From positions 1-20,490 of the forward strand of contig JBBRGA010000058.1 in the NCBI GenBank assembly GCA_038241115.1: DNA of 20,490 bases, in the 5' to 3' direction. The stretch comes from JANYJJ01 sp038241115 (GTDB taxonomy: Bacteria; Pseudomonadota; Gammaproteobacteria; Burkholderiales; Burkholderiaceae_C). Positions 1 to 7,589 of this stretch are shown here, in pieces; within the stretch, counting starts at the first letter, position 1, and each line of letters begins with the position of its first letter. Made by a program: the position numbers and the translations under genes. The notes under the pieces are model-generated. The model saw only the letters and a list, made by a program, of their open reading frames with translations. It had not been told where the DNA came from and ran no database searches.

Positions 1-174
1 TACTTCTTGATCGGCAACGGCGACGGCAGCCACCGCGAAGGTGGGCACGGCATGGGCCCGTGCATGCTGCACAACCCGAGCTACGACTTCAACGACGAGC
101 TGATTCCGCTGGGTGCCACGTTGTGGGTGCGCATGGCCGAAGCCTGGTTGGCCGCGCCGCGCCCGGCCCAGTAA
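1..174 (+). CDS. M20 family amidohydrolase/aminoacylase, C-terminal fragment
   Basis: This is the last 57 codons of a gene that begins left of the window; frame 1 is open from base 1 to TAA at 172-174. The visible residues include GGHGMGPCMLHNPSYDFND followed by ELIPLGATLWVRMAEAWL. This resembles the C-terminal end of M20 metallopeptidases of the hippurate hydrolase / N-acyl-amino-acid amidohydrolase group, where a GG-H-x segment and an LHNPxYDFND segment close the catalytic domain. Those enzymes hydrolyse N-acyl amino acids in the cytoplasm using two metal ions. Substrate cannot be judged from this piece. The next gene on the same strand starts about 50 bases downstream, so the two may be co-transcribed. 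Confidence 0.75.
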   Translation, partial: YFLIGNGDGSHREGGHGMGPCMLHNPSYDFNDELIPLGATLWVRMAEAWLAAPRPAQ

Positions 175-227
175 AGCGCCCACGCTGCGAAACGCCCAGC
201 CACCTGAAACCTTTTTTGATGCGCGCG

Positions 228-1322
228 ATGTCAGCTCCGAGCCATTTTTCCCAAACGTACGAGCAGGCGCGCGGACAATTTTTAAGCGCCGCTGAAGCCG
301 CCGGGGTTCACGTGCAATCCCAGATTCACCCTTTGCGTGGGCGCGACGGCGAAGCACTGGCGATGGATGTGGCGCTGATGGGCGACCCAGACGCTGCCGG
401 GCTGCTGATCGTCAGCAGCGCCTGTCACGGCGTTGAAGGTTTTTGCGGCTCGGGCGTGCAAACCGCGTTGCTGAATGACGCTGATTTTTTGGCGGCTCAG
501 CGCGCCTCGGGCGTTGCGGTTCTTTTCATTCACGCGCTCAATCCCCACGGCTTTTCCTGGTGGCGCCGCACCACCCACGAAAACGTCGACCTGAACCGCA
601 ACTTCCAGGATTTCACGCAGCCGCTGCCCGAAAACAAGGCTTACGACGAGATCGCCGGCTGGGTGGTTCCTCAGGCGTGGCCACCGTCAGACGCCGTGGA
701 CGCGCTGACCCAGCAGTACATCCAGGACCACGGACAGCTGGCTTTGCAAGCGGCCATTTCCGGCGGGCAGTACAAACATCCGCAAGGCATTTTTTACGGC
801 GGTGTGAACCCGACCTGGAGCAACTTGACGCTGCGCCAAGTGCTGCGCGACCGCGGCCAACGCTGCCAGCGTCTGGGCTGGGTGGACCTGCACACCGGCC
901 TTGGCCCCAACGGCGTGGCCGAGCGCATCTTCGCCGGGCATGACGATGCACAGGCCATCGCCAGGGCGCGCACTTGGTGGGGTCAAGGCAGTCAGCACGT
1001 CACTTCCATTTATGACGGCAGTTCGTCGTCATCCAGGCTCACTGGTTTGATGTGGTCGGCGGCGTCGCAAGAATGCCCTCAAGCCCAGTACACCGGCATT
1101 GCGATGGAGTACGGCACTGTGCCGCCGCTGGACATGCTGGCCTCGCTGCGTGCCGACCAGTGGCTGGAAAACCATCCTGATGCGCCCGAGGCGCAGCGCC
1201 TGCAAATCAAAACCCAAATTCGCGATGCGTTTTATACCGACACCGACGACTGGAAGACCGCAGTGGTCACGCAAGCGGGTGAGGCTGTGCAGCAAGCCTT
1301 GAAGGGCTTGGGCGCCGTTTGA
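228..1322 (+). CDS. DUF2817 family protein, M14-like zinc carboxypeptidase fold
   Basis: A predicted cytoplasmic 364-residue protein of the DUF2817 family, related to M14 zinc carboxypeptidases. Counting from ATG 228, His67 and Glu70 in HGVEG form an HxxE zinc pair, residues 121-126 read DLNRNF as in M14 enzymes, His222 in VDLHTGLG is the likely third zinc ligand, and Glu294 in AMEYGT is placed like the catalytic glutamate. The frame is open further upstream to codon 60, but that extension overlaps the end of the M20 gene and is not family-like. ATG 219 and ATG 228 are both possible and neither has a clear Shine-Dalgarno sequence. Following an M20 amidohydrolase, it may take part in peptide or acyl-amino-acid turnover; the substrate is unknown. 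Confidence 0.85.
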   Translation: MSAPSHFSQTYEQARGQFLSAAEAAGVHVQSQIHPLRGRDGEALAMDVALMGDPDAAGLLIVSSACHGVEGFCGSGVQTALLNDADFLAAQRASGVAVLFIHALNPHGFSWWRRTTHENVDLNRNFQDFTQPLPENKAYDEIAGWVVPQAWPPSDAVDALTQQYIQDHGQLALQAAISGGQYKHPQGIFYGGVNPTWSNLTLRQVLRDRGQRCQRLGWVDLHTGLGPNGVAERIFAGHDDAQAIARARTWWGQGSQHVTSIYDGSSSSSRLTGLMWSAASQECPQAQYTGIAMEYGTVPPLDMLASLRADQWLENHPDAPEAQRLQIKTQIRDAFYTDTDDWKTAVVTQAGEAVQQALKGLGAV

Positions 1323-1349
1323 CTTGCGGGCGCTCCAGGCGCGGAGTGT

Positions 1350-2837
1350 TCAGTAGCCGCGTTTTAAACGCAGCGTGCTCACCCAGGTCGCATGAAAGCC
1401 GTTCGGCACGCGCACCGGCAAGGTGATGCGGCAGATCGGGCCGGCTGAAATGTGGGCCGCGTCCATCACCACCACTTTCGACTTTTGCGCGTCAAAGTCC
1501 CAGACGAAGCCCACGAGGTAGCCGTCGTCTTCGGCGGCCGAAGTTTTTGTCGCTGGATCGCGCGGCGCAAACGGTGCTTCGCTCCACCATTTGTTCGGCC
1601 CCTCGTGATACGTCTGGCAGCTGCCCGTTTGCAAGTCGTACTTGGCCACGCCGCAAAAGCGCGGCTCTTCCGGGCGCACGGCGGGGCCCATCAGGGTGTG
1701 CCATGAGTAGCGCGTTTTGAAGCCTTGCATCCATGAATTGATGACGGGAAATTCGGTGTTCAGCACATCGTCAATCACACGCTCGCGGGTGCGGCCGGTG
1801 CGCAGGTTGAAGCGCCATTCATGGAAGTAAAAATCGTGCACCAACTGCGCGGTCAGGCGCGGCACTTCATCAAACATCAGGCCGCCTTGCGCGTCGCGTG
1901 GAATGCGAAATGGCGTGCCTGTCATGACGATCTCGATGCCTCCCTGGCCGTCGTCCTCTTCCCAGGCGTTGGACACGTGATACAGGTAAGTCGGGCTGGC
2001 CTCGAACCAGCGAATCTGATCGGCGCTGCCGTGGCGCGGCACCACCGCAAAGCGGGCGGGAGTGTCGCTGTGGAACCTGAGTTTGTGGCGGCCTGCGGCC
2101 AGTGCGTCGGCGTCTTGAAACAGTGGCAGGTCATGCAGCACACTGTAGTTGGGCGTGATGGCCATGTCGTGCGGCAAGCGCGGGCCGGGCAGGGCAATGG
2201 GGATGAAGGTTTTCAACGCACCAAACCGGTCGAGCACGCCGTAGTGCATGTACGGCGCGGTTTTTCCGTAGGCAAAAAACACCAGCTCGCCGCTGCGTTC
2301 ATCGACCCGTGAGTGGGCTGAAATGGCCACGCCTGCCAAGCGCGGATCCACGTTGAGCTTGCCGAGCGTGGACAGGTCAGCAGGATCGCAGCGGTACACG
2401 TCGCCGCCCAGGTACCACATGGAAATGAGGCTGCCGCCGAAATACTTCACGTCGGTGTTGGACGTGTTTTTCAAGGGCGCTGTTTTGACCAGTGAGTCTG
2501 GCGGGGCGATTCGCGGCGACTCCTTGATGCCCCGCCACAGGGCGTGCCCTGCGCTCAGTTCTTCTTGCAGGCCGTCGGTCATGACCCAGCGGTTGCGGTA
2601 CTCGACGCGGCCGCGATCAAAGCGCACTGCGTGCAGCATGCCGTCGCCGTCAAACCAGTGGTAGCGCCCCGGCGCTTCGAAGCGCCGGTTGGGGCCGGTG
2701 CGCACATACAAACCGTTCAGGTCGGCAGGCACTTCGCCTTCTATTTCCAAGGCGTCGGTGACGACGCATTCGCGCTCAACGGGCGCAAACGCACCACTCA
2801 AAATCGGCACGTCGGTGGCAAGTTCAACATGGCCCAT
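1350..2837 (-). CDS. Carotenoid oxygenase family protein (RPE65/lignostilbene dioxygenase-like)
   Basis: A 495-residue non-haem iron dioxygenase of the carotenoid cleavage family, which cuts double bonds in carotenoids, apocarotenoids or stilbenes. The four iron histidines expected for the seven-bladed propeller are visible: His175 in AHSRVDE, His223 in PHDMAITPNY, His287 in YHVSNAWEEDD and His482 in NGFHATW near the C terminus. The N-terminal NGLYVRTGPNRRF and HWFDGDGMLHA segments are also family hallmarks. I chose ATG 2837 because GAGGAA lies 8 bases upstream; the frame extends to a TTG at 2858 but that has no such site. The gene is divergent from pyrC with 61 bases between them. No carotenoid synthesis genes are in the window, so the substrate (carotenoid or lignin-derived stilbene) is open. 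Confidence 0.9.
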   Translation of the reverse strand: MGHVELATDVPILSGAFAPVERECVVTDALEIEGEVPADLNGLYVRTGPNRRFEAPGRYHWFDGDGMLHAVRFDRGRVEYRNRWVMTDGLQEELSAGHALWRGIKESPRIAPPDSLVKTAPLKNTSNTDVKYFGGSLISMWYLGGDVYRCDPADLSTLGKLNVDPRLAGVAISAHSRVDERSGELVFFAYGKTAPYMHYGVLDRFGALKTFIPIALPGPRLPHDMAITPNYSVLHDLPLFQDADALAAGRHKLRFHSDTPARFAVVPRHGSADQIRWFEASPTYLYHVSNAWEEDDGQGGIEIVMTGTPFRIPRDAQGGLMFDEVPRLTAQLVHDFYFHEWRFNLRTGRTRERVIDDVLNTEFPVINSWMQGFKTRYSWHTLMGPAVRPEEPRFCGVAKYDLQTGSCQTYHEGPNKWWSEAPFAPRDPATKTSAAEDDGYLVGFVWDFDAQKSKVVVMDAAHISAGPICRITLPVRVPNGFHATWVSTLRLKRGY

Positions 2838-2888
2838 GGCTTGGATTCCTCGGTGCAAAAAAGTGCCTTCAGTTTAGGCCCGGTGCGA

Positions 2889-2906
2889 GAATTCAGGCAT
2901 GAATTC
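2889..2906. repeat. Inverted repeat over the pyrC start codon
   Basis: Two perfect 7-base arms, GAATTCA (2889-2895) and TGAATTC (2900-2906), are separated by GGCA. The putative pyrC ATG at 2899-2901 spans the loop and right arm. As RNA it could form a 7-bp hairpin covering the start codon; as DNA it is an 18-bp near-palindrome between divergent genes, so it could be an operator. Which, if either, applies is not shown by the sequence. Confidence 0.5.
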
Positions 2907-3975
2907 AAGCCCTGAAGAAATGCATGCTGACGCGCATTTGTCATCGATCACCATCACCACGCCCGACGACTGGCACTTGCATGTGCGCGACGCGGCGGCG
3001 ATGGCGGCCGTGGTACCCGACACCGCCCGCCAATTTGCGCGCGCAGTCATCATGCCCAACCTCAAGCCGCCCGTCACGACCACCGCGCAGGCTGTGGCCT
3101 ACCGCGAGCGCATCAAGGCCGCGGTGCCAGTGGGTGTGAGCATTGAGCCGCTGATGACGCTGTATCTCACCGACCACTTGCCCGCCGATGAAATCATTCG
3201 CGCCAAAGACGCAGGCGTGGTGGCGGTGAAGCTCTATCCGGCCGGCGCCACCACCAACAGCGACGCCGGTGTGACTGACTTGCGCAAGACCTACGCCACG
3301 CTGGAGGCCATGCAGCGCGTGGGCATGCCGCTGTTGGTGCACGGTGAAGTGACCACGCCAGAGATCGACTTGTTCGACCGCGAAGCGGTGTTCATCGACA
3401 CCCAACTCATCCCGCTGCGGCGCGATTTTCCGGCGCTGAAAATTGTGTTCGAGCACATCACCACGCTGGAGGCGGCGCAGTACGTGGCGCAGGCCGATGC
3501 AAGCGGTCAGCACTTGACCGCCGCCACCATCACCGCCCACCATTTGCTTTACAACCGCAACGCCATGTTCATCGGCGGCGTGCGGCCGCACTACTACTGC
3601 CTGCCGGTGCTGAAGCGCGAAAAGCACCGCCTGGCCTTGATCTCCGCGGCCACTGGCGCGAGCCACAAATTCTTTTTGGGCACCGACAGCGCGCCGCACG
3701 CGTCGCACCTGAAAGACACCACCGGCTGCGCGGGCTGTTACACCGCGCGGTCGGCACTGGAGCTGTACGCGCAGGCGTTTGACGCGGCGGGTGCGCTGTC
3801 GCGTTTCGAAAAGTTCGCGAGCTTCAACGGCCCCGACTTTTACGGCTTGCCGCGCAACACCGGTACGGTCACGCTGAAGCGGGAAGCGTGGACGCTGCCC
3901 GAGGTGCTGCCCTTCGGTGAGGCGCAACTCAAGCCGCTGCGCGGTGGTGAAACCCTGGATTGGAAATTGCAATGA
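2899..3975 (+). CDS. pyrC: Dihydroorotase, class II
   Basis: PyrC catalyses reversible cyclisation of N-carbamoyl-L-aspartate to dihydroorotate, the third step of pyrimidine synthesis, in the cytoplasm. At 358 residues it is close to the E. coli enzyme (348) and collinear with it. Visible motifs are DDWHLHVRD (zinc ligands His26 and His28), VKLYPAGATTNS (the lysine that is carboxylated), LLVHGEV, FEHITT and GTDSAPH (remaining metal ligands and catalytic Asp). The start could be ATG 2899, with GAGA at usable spacing, or ATG 2920, whose GAAGAA sits too close; I prefer 2899 but am not certain. The stop codon overlaps the next gene's ATG in ATGA, suggesting translational coupling. Confidence 0.96.
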   Translation: MNSSPEEMHADAHLSSITITTPDDWHLHVRDAAAMAAVVPDTARQFARAVIMPNLKPPVTTTAQAVAYRERIKAAVPVGVSIEPLMTLYLTDHLPADEIIRAKDAGVVAVKLYPAGATTNSDAGVTDLRKTYATLEAMQRVGMPLLVHGEVTTPEIDLFDREAVFIDTQLIPLRRDFPALKIVFEHITTLEAAQYVAQADASGQHLTAATITAHHLLYNRNAMFIGGVRPHYYCLPVLKREKHRLALISAATGASHKFFLGTDSAPHASHLKDTTGCAGCYTARSALELYAQAFDAAGALSRFEKFASFNGPDFYGLPRNTGTVTLKREAWTLPEVLPFGEAQLKPLRGGETLDWKLQ

Positions 3976-5021
3976 ACGACGACACCAACCCCCACCCGCA
4001 GAACAACCGCCGTCTCGGCCGCGATCAAAACCGCGTCATGTTGTTGATCGATGCCGACAACGTTTCGGCAGACGTCATTGCCCAGGCGTTCGAGCGCGTG
4101 ATGGCCGAGCAGCGCGCCATCCATGTGCGTCGTGCTTACTGCACCGCCGAACTGGCGGCCAAACATGTGAAGCTCTTCAAGGCGCTGTCGATACGGCCCA
4201 TCGTGAATGTGTCCACTGGCAAAAACTCCACCGACATTGCGCTGGCGGTCGACGCCATCGACCTGGTGATCTCCGAGCGGCCTGATGTGGTGGTGCTGGT
4301 GTCGTCCGACTCCGACTTCGCGCCGCTGGTGATCCGCCTGCGTGAAAAAGGTTGCCGCGTGGAGGGCATCGGCCAGGAAGGCAAAACGGCCGACGACTCC
4401 AAGTTGGTCTACGACCGGTTTGTGGACATCGAGCACCGCAAGGCGCGTGGCTCTGAACGTGGCTCTGAACGCAGTTCTGAGCGCATCTCTAAGCGCACTT
4501 CTGAGCGCAGCGAGCGTGTGGACCGTGACGCGCAAGCGCCTGCGCGCAAGACGTCGCCGCGCGGGCGAGGGCGGGCGGTTGCGGTCGAGGCTGTTGCGCC
4601 CGTGGCCGCGCCTGCAGCTTCAGCAGCGCGCCCACCGCGACAGCCTCGCGCACCGCGCGAAGTTGCTCAATCAGCTCCGAGCCCTCGCCCAAGGTCTGTC
4701 GAAGCTCGCGCGCCGGTGGTTGCTGCGCCTGCCGTGGCGGCCCGTACAACGGCCTTGCCCGATGACCTGCAACGCATCATGAGCGTGCTGCCCGAGCTGC
4801 GCAGTGGACAGCCTTTGCAGCTGGGCGTGGCGGCTGAGCGGCTGCGCGCCGAGGGCTTGCTGGCCAAGAGCGCGCCTTCCACCAAGCTGTTCAAAAAATA
4901 CCCGGAGTTGTTTGTGCTGACGCCTGAACGTGCGCCCAACAAGGTGCAGTACCGGGGTGGGTCTGGTGGCGGCGCGGGCGGTGCTGCGGGTGGTGCTGCG
5001 GGTCCAGGTTCAGGCGGTTGA
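3972..5021 (+). CDS. NYN domain protein with C-terminal LOTUS/OST-HTH-like domain
   Basis: A 349-residue predicted RNA-binding nuclease. Residues about 20-150 form an NYN (PIN-like) domain with LLIDADN (Asp27, Asn30), STDIALAVDAID and VLVSSDSDFAPL, the acidic residues expected to bind Mg2+. A positively charged linker (about 155-260) begins with five Gly/Ser-Ser-Glu-Arg type repeats and continues Arg/Ala/Pro-rich. Residues about 262-329 (LPDDLQRIMSVLPELRSG to PNKVQYRG) match the pattern of a LOTUS/OST-HTH RNA-binding domain, and a Gly/Ala-rich tail ends the protein. The start is the ATG in an ATGA overlap with pyrC. NYN-LOTUS proteins are common but mostly uncharacterised in bacteria; the RNA target is unknown. 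Confidence 0.88.
   Translation: MNDDTNPHPQNNRRLGRDQNRVMLLIDADNVSADVIAQAFERVMAEQRAIHVRRAYCTAELAAKHVKLFKALSIRPIVNVSTGKNSTDIALAVDAIDLVISERPDVVVLVSSDSDFAPLVIRLREKGCRVEGIGQEGKTADDSKLVYDRFVDIEHRKARGSERGSERSSERISKRTSERSERVDRDAQAPARKTSPRGRGRAVAVEAVAPVAAPAASAARPPRQPRAPREVAQSAPSPRPRSVEARAPVVAAPAVAARTTALPDDLQRIMSVLPELRSGQPLQLGVAAERLRAEGLLAKSAPSTKLFKKYPELFVLTPERAPNKVQYRGGSGGGAGGAAGGAAGPGSGG
4449..4508 (+). repeat. Five 12-nt tandem repeats coding (G/S/I/T)SER-like units
   Basis: Five consecutive 12-base units run GGCTCTGAACGT, GGCTCTGAACGC, AGTTCTGAGCGC, ATCTCTAAGCGC, ACTTCTGAGCGC. They encode GSER, GSER, SSER, ISKR, TSER at residues 160-179 of the NYN-LOTUS protein. Twelve is a multiple of three, so copy number changes would alter linker length without shifting frame. 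Confidence 0.85.
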
Positions 5022-5830
5022 CCGCGTCAGCCGCATCGCTGCTTGAATCGGCGGGCTTGAGCGCCGAATTGCCCGCTTGGTTGCGGCCTTATCGCGAACC
5101 CATTGAGCTCCTGAAAGCTGGCGCCCGAGGCGAAAAATCTGTCGCGGATGGCCTGAACGCCGTTTCGCCTCGCCAAGCGAGCGTCGTCTTGAGCTCGGGC
5201 CAGTTGCGATTCGTGCCGCAGCTGGACTTGCCCGACGGCGAAGCCTACGAAGCCTTCATCGCGCGCACCGCCTGCGTGCCCACGCGCGACAACCTTCACG
5301 ACCTGTTCAACGGTTTGGTGTGGTGGAAGTTTCCGCAGCTCAAACGCCGCTTGAATGAGCTGCAGGCGCAGCAACTGCAACAAGACGGCGTCATGCCCAC
5401 CCGAGGCCCGGTGCGCGACGCGCTGACGCTGTTCGATGAAAACGCGGCGGTCTTGCAAGCCCCGGCCGTCATCAGCGACGCTTTGCGTGCACGCGATTGG
5501 CGGGCGCTTTTTGTGACGCACCGCGCGGTGTGGGCCGAGGCGTCTCTGACTTTGTTTGGCCATGCGCTGTTGGAAAAGTTGACGCAGCCGCGCAAGGCCA
5601 TGACGGCGCATGTCTGGGTGGTCCCGCAGCACGTCGACTTGCAAGCTCATCTGGTGGATGTGTTGACGCCGCAGCTGCTGGCCTCCAAACCGCATTTGCC
5701 GTTGCCGGTGTTGGGCGTGCCGGGTTGGTGGGCCGCGAACGAGGCGGCCGGTTTCTATCAGGACACGCAAGTGTTCAGGCCCTTGCCGCAAGTACAAAGG
5801 ATTCAAGGCGGCAAATCGGGCAAGGGATAA
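5018..5830 (+). CDS. DUF3025 domain-containing protein
   Basis: A 270-residue protein of the DUF3025 family, recognised by the conserved block NLHDLFNGLVWWKFPQLK (about residues 91-108), a following LNELQAQQLQ segment and RGPVRDALTLFDENAAVL. No signal peptide or transmembrane helix is visible, so it is probably cytoplasmic. Function of the family is not known to me. The likely start is TTG 5018, which overlaps the NYN gene stop as TTGA; no better ATG or GTG lies before the conserved region, so pyrC, the NYN gene and this gene look like one translationally coupled unit. Its TAA stop (5828-5830) lies inside the -10 box proposed for rnpB. Confidence 0.85.
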   Translation: MTASAASLLESAGLSAELPAWLRPYREPIELLKAGARGEKSVADGLNAVSPRQASVVLSSGQLRFVPQLDLPDGEAYEAFIARTACVPTRDNLHDLFNGLVWWKFPQLKRRLNELQAQQLQQDGVMPTRGPVRDALTLFDENAAVLQAPAVISDALRARDWRALFVTHRAVWAEASLTLFGHALLEKLTQPRKAMTAHVWVVPQHVDLQAHLVDVLTPQLLASKPHLPLPVLGVPGWWAANEAAGFYQDTQVFRPLPQVQRIQGGKSGKG

Positions 5831-5831
5831 T
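5802..5831 (+). promoter_or_regulatory. Predicted sigma70 promoter for rnpB
   Basis: TTCAAG (5802-5807) and GATAAT (5826-5831) are separated by 18 bases. A start 7 bases after the -10 box would fall at 5838, exactly the first base of the predicted RNase P RNA P1 helix. The promoter lies within the last codons of the DUF3025 gene, and the -10 box includes its TAA stop codon. Confidence 0.6.
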
Positions 5832-5837
5832 CTGGTG

Positions 5838-6246
5838 GTGAAGCAGGCCAGACCGCCGCTGGTGCAAGGTCTCGAAAGAGCGCACTGGAGGAAGGTCCGG
5901 ACTGCACAAGGCAGCGCAGCAGCTAACGACTGTCCACCGCGAGGTGAGGATCAGAGCAACAGAGACGAGTCAGTGCGGGGTTCCCAATTTGGGTGGTCTA
6001 AAAGACACCTATTGCGGGACCAAAGCCCCGCAATGGGTGAAACGGGCAATCTCTGCGCGCAGCAACACCAAATAGGCCAGCATGAACGGCGCGGCAACGC
6101 GGCGTTCGAAGTGCAGCTCCGCACTCGCTGGCGGGTAGGTGGCACCGAGCCGTGCAGCGATGCACGGCCCAGAGGAATGGCGGTCACGTCGAAGCTTTCG
6201 CAAGAAGGCCAAGATGCACAGAATCCGGCCTATCGGCTTGCTTCAC
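5838..6246 (+). ncRNA. rnpB: RNase P RNA, bacterial type A
   Basis: The catalytic RNA of ribonuclease P, which removes 5' leaders from pre-tRNAs. The first and last bases pair as helix P1: GTGAAGCA (5838-5845) with TGCTTCAC (6239-6246). The conserved core GAGGAAGGTCCGGAC (5888-5902) and the 3' conserved block ACAGAATCCGGCCTATCGG (6218-6236) form helix P4 with a bulged U at 5896. Other bacterial RNase P landmarks are AACAGAGACGAG near 5960, GGGTGAAACGG near 6035, GCAACACCAAATAGGC near 6062 and GGGTAGGT near 6134. The order matches E. coli M1 RNA throughout. The length, about 409 nt, is slightly greater than E. coli (377). Protein frames reading through this region are not genes. Confidence 0.95.
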
Positions 6247-6262
6247 ACTTTTCAAACTCAGC

Positions 6263-6283
6263 CTTCCCCGTCGAAGAGGGAAG
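6263..6283 (+). repeat. Inverted repeat between rnpB and the efflux gene
   Basis: CTTCCC (6263-6268) can pair with GGGAAG (6278-6283) around a 9-base loop. The right arm contains the purine-rich GAGGGAAG stretch, the best ribosome-binding candidate upstream of TTG 6298, so the hairpin could hide it. No T-run follows, so it does not look like an intrinsic terminator for rnpB. Confidence 0.35.
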
Positions 6284-6297
6284 AAAACAAAGCGCTC

Positions 6298-7503
6298 TTG
6301 AACCCAGACTCAAAAACTCTTTGGAAAGGTCCGCGCTGGGCATTGCCCGTGTTGTTGGCATGCCTTGGCATGCTCGGGCCTTTTTCGATTGACACCTACT
6401 TGCCCGCCTTCACCGGCATCGCACAGTCCATCGGCGCCACGCCGGTGCAAATGCAGCAAACGCTGTCGGCCTATTTGTTTGGTTTTGCGGTGATGAATTT
6501 GTTCCACGGCGCCTTGTCTGACAGTTTGGGCCGCCGGCCGGTCGTGTTGTGGGGTGTGGCGGTTTTCACGCTGGCGTCCGCCGGCTGCGCGCTGTCGCAA
6601 AGCATCGGCCAGCTGGTTTTTTTCCGTGCCGTGCAAGGCATGTCGGCGGGCGCAGGCATCGTGGTGTCGCGCGCCGTGATACGCGACATGTTTCCGCCGG
6701 CCGATGCGCAGCGGGTGATGTCGCAGGTCACGATTTACTTTGGCGTGGCACCGGCAATCGCGCCCATGGTGGGCGGGTTTTTATTCATCCACGCCGACTG
6801 GCACAGCATTTTCTGGTTTCTCACTGCGGTGGGTGCGGCGCTTTGGGCCGTCAATTTCAAGCTGTTGCCCGAAACACTGCATGCGTCGCAAAAGCAGCCG
6901 CTGAACGTGCGCAACTTGATGCAGGGCTACCGGGCGTTGGGGGCCAGCCCGCGGTTCTTGATGCTGGCGCTGGCCAGCGGCGTGCCTTTCAACGGCATGT
7001 TTTTGTACGTGCTGTCGGCGCCGGTGTTTTTGGGCGAGATCCTGCACTTGGGGCCCGGGCAGTTCTTTTGGTTTTTTGTGCTGACGATCGCCGGCATCAT
7101 GTTGGGCGCCTGGGTTTCGGGGCGGCGCGCCGGCAACATGAAACCCAAACACCAAATTCGCAACGGCTTCGTGGTGATGATCGGCATCTCGGTGATCAAC
7201 CTGGTGCTCAATTTGTTGTTCACACCGGCCGCTTGGTGGGCGTTGTGGCCAGTGGCAATTTACGCATTCGGCTGGGCGCTGATGGTGCCCGTGGTCACGC
7301 TGATGGTGCTCGATCTGGTGCCCGAGCGGCGCGGCATGGCGTCGTCTTTGCAGGCCTGCATTGCCAGCCTGGCCAACGCCGTGGTGGCGGGTGCGATCGC
7401 ACCTTTGGTCATGCATTCGGCCGTGGCGCTGGCCGTGGCTTCCACGCTGATGATGAGCGTGGGCGTGTTTGCCTGGCTTTGGGTGAAACCGCGGGTGACT
7501 TGA
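6298..7503 (+). CDS. Bcr/CflA family multidrug efflux MFS transporter
   Basis: A 401-residue inner-membrane drug/proton antiporter of the major facilitator superfamily, Bcr/CflA subfamily. Near the N terminus it has the subfamily signature LGMLGPFSIDTYLPAF in TM1, then the MFS motif A GALSDSLGRRPVV in the loop between TM2 and TM3, with further hydrophobic segments making up about 12 helices. The frame stays open to ATG 6139, but that part lies inside rnpB. TTG 6298 gives the N terminus NPDSKTLWKGPRWALP typical of the family and the usual length; GAGGGAAG is 14 bases upstream, a longer spacing than ideal. It follows rnpB in the same direction and may be reached by read-through. Substrates cannot be predicted. 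Confidence 0.88.
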   Translation: MNPDSKTLWKGPRWALPVLLACLGMLGPFSIDTYLPAFTGIAQSIGATPVQMQQTLSAYLFGFAVMNLFHGALSDSLGRRPVVLWGVAVFTLASAGCALSQSIGQLVFFRAVQGMSAGAGIVVSRAVIRDMFPPADAQRVMSQVTIYFGVAPAIAPMVGGFLFIHADWHSIFWFLTAVGAALWAVNFKLLPETLHASQKQPLNVRNLMQGYRALGASPRFLMLALASGVPFNGMFLYVLSAPVFLGEILHLGPGQFFWFFVLTIAGIMLGAWVSGRRAGNMKPKHQIRNGFVVMIGISVINLVLNLLFTPAAWWALWPVAIYAFGWALMVPVVTLMVLDLVPERRGMASSLQACIASLANAVVAGAIAPLVMHSAVALAVASTLMMSVGVFAWLWVKPRVT

Positions 7504-7563
7504 CCCGCAGGCGCCGGATGGGTTCAAGACCCGTGCCGGCCTGCCGATATCTCTGGTGAGAAC

Positions 7564-7577
7564 CCGCGTTTTCGCGG
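7564..7577 (+). repeat. Small GC hairpin in the carbonic anhydrase leader
   Basis: CCGCG-TTTT-CGCGG forms a perfect 5-bp stem with a four-base loop, ending two bases before the GGAG ribosome-binding site (about 7579-7582). It could affect translation start; there is no T-run, so termination is unlikely. Confidence 0.35.
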
Positions 7578-7589
7578 CGGAGATCCGAG

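Noticed and set aside
60..227. Upstream extension of the DUF2817 frame
   Set aside because: It overlaps the M20 coding end in another frame and adds residues unlike the family.
2941..3972. A 343-codon minus-strand frame antisense to pyrC
   Set aside because: It is a His/Arg/Gly-rich shadow of a highly conserved gene.
5835..6392. A plus-strand open frame through the RNase P RNA, and the upstream extension of the efflux frame to 6139
   Set aside because: The region is explained by RNase P RNA conserved blocks and pairing; the protein reading has no family similarity.
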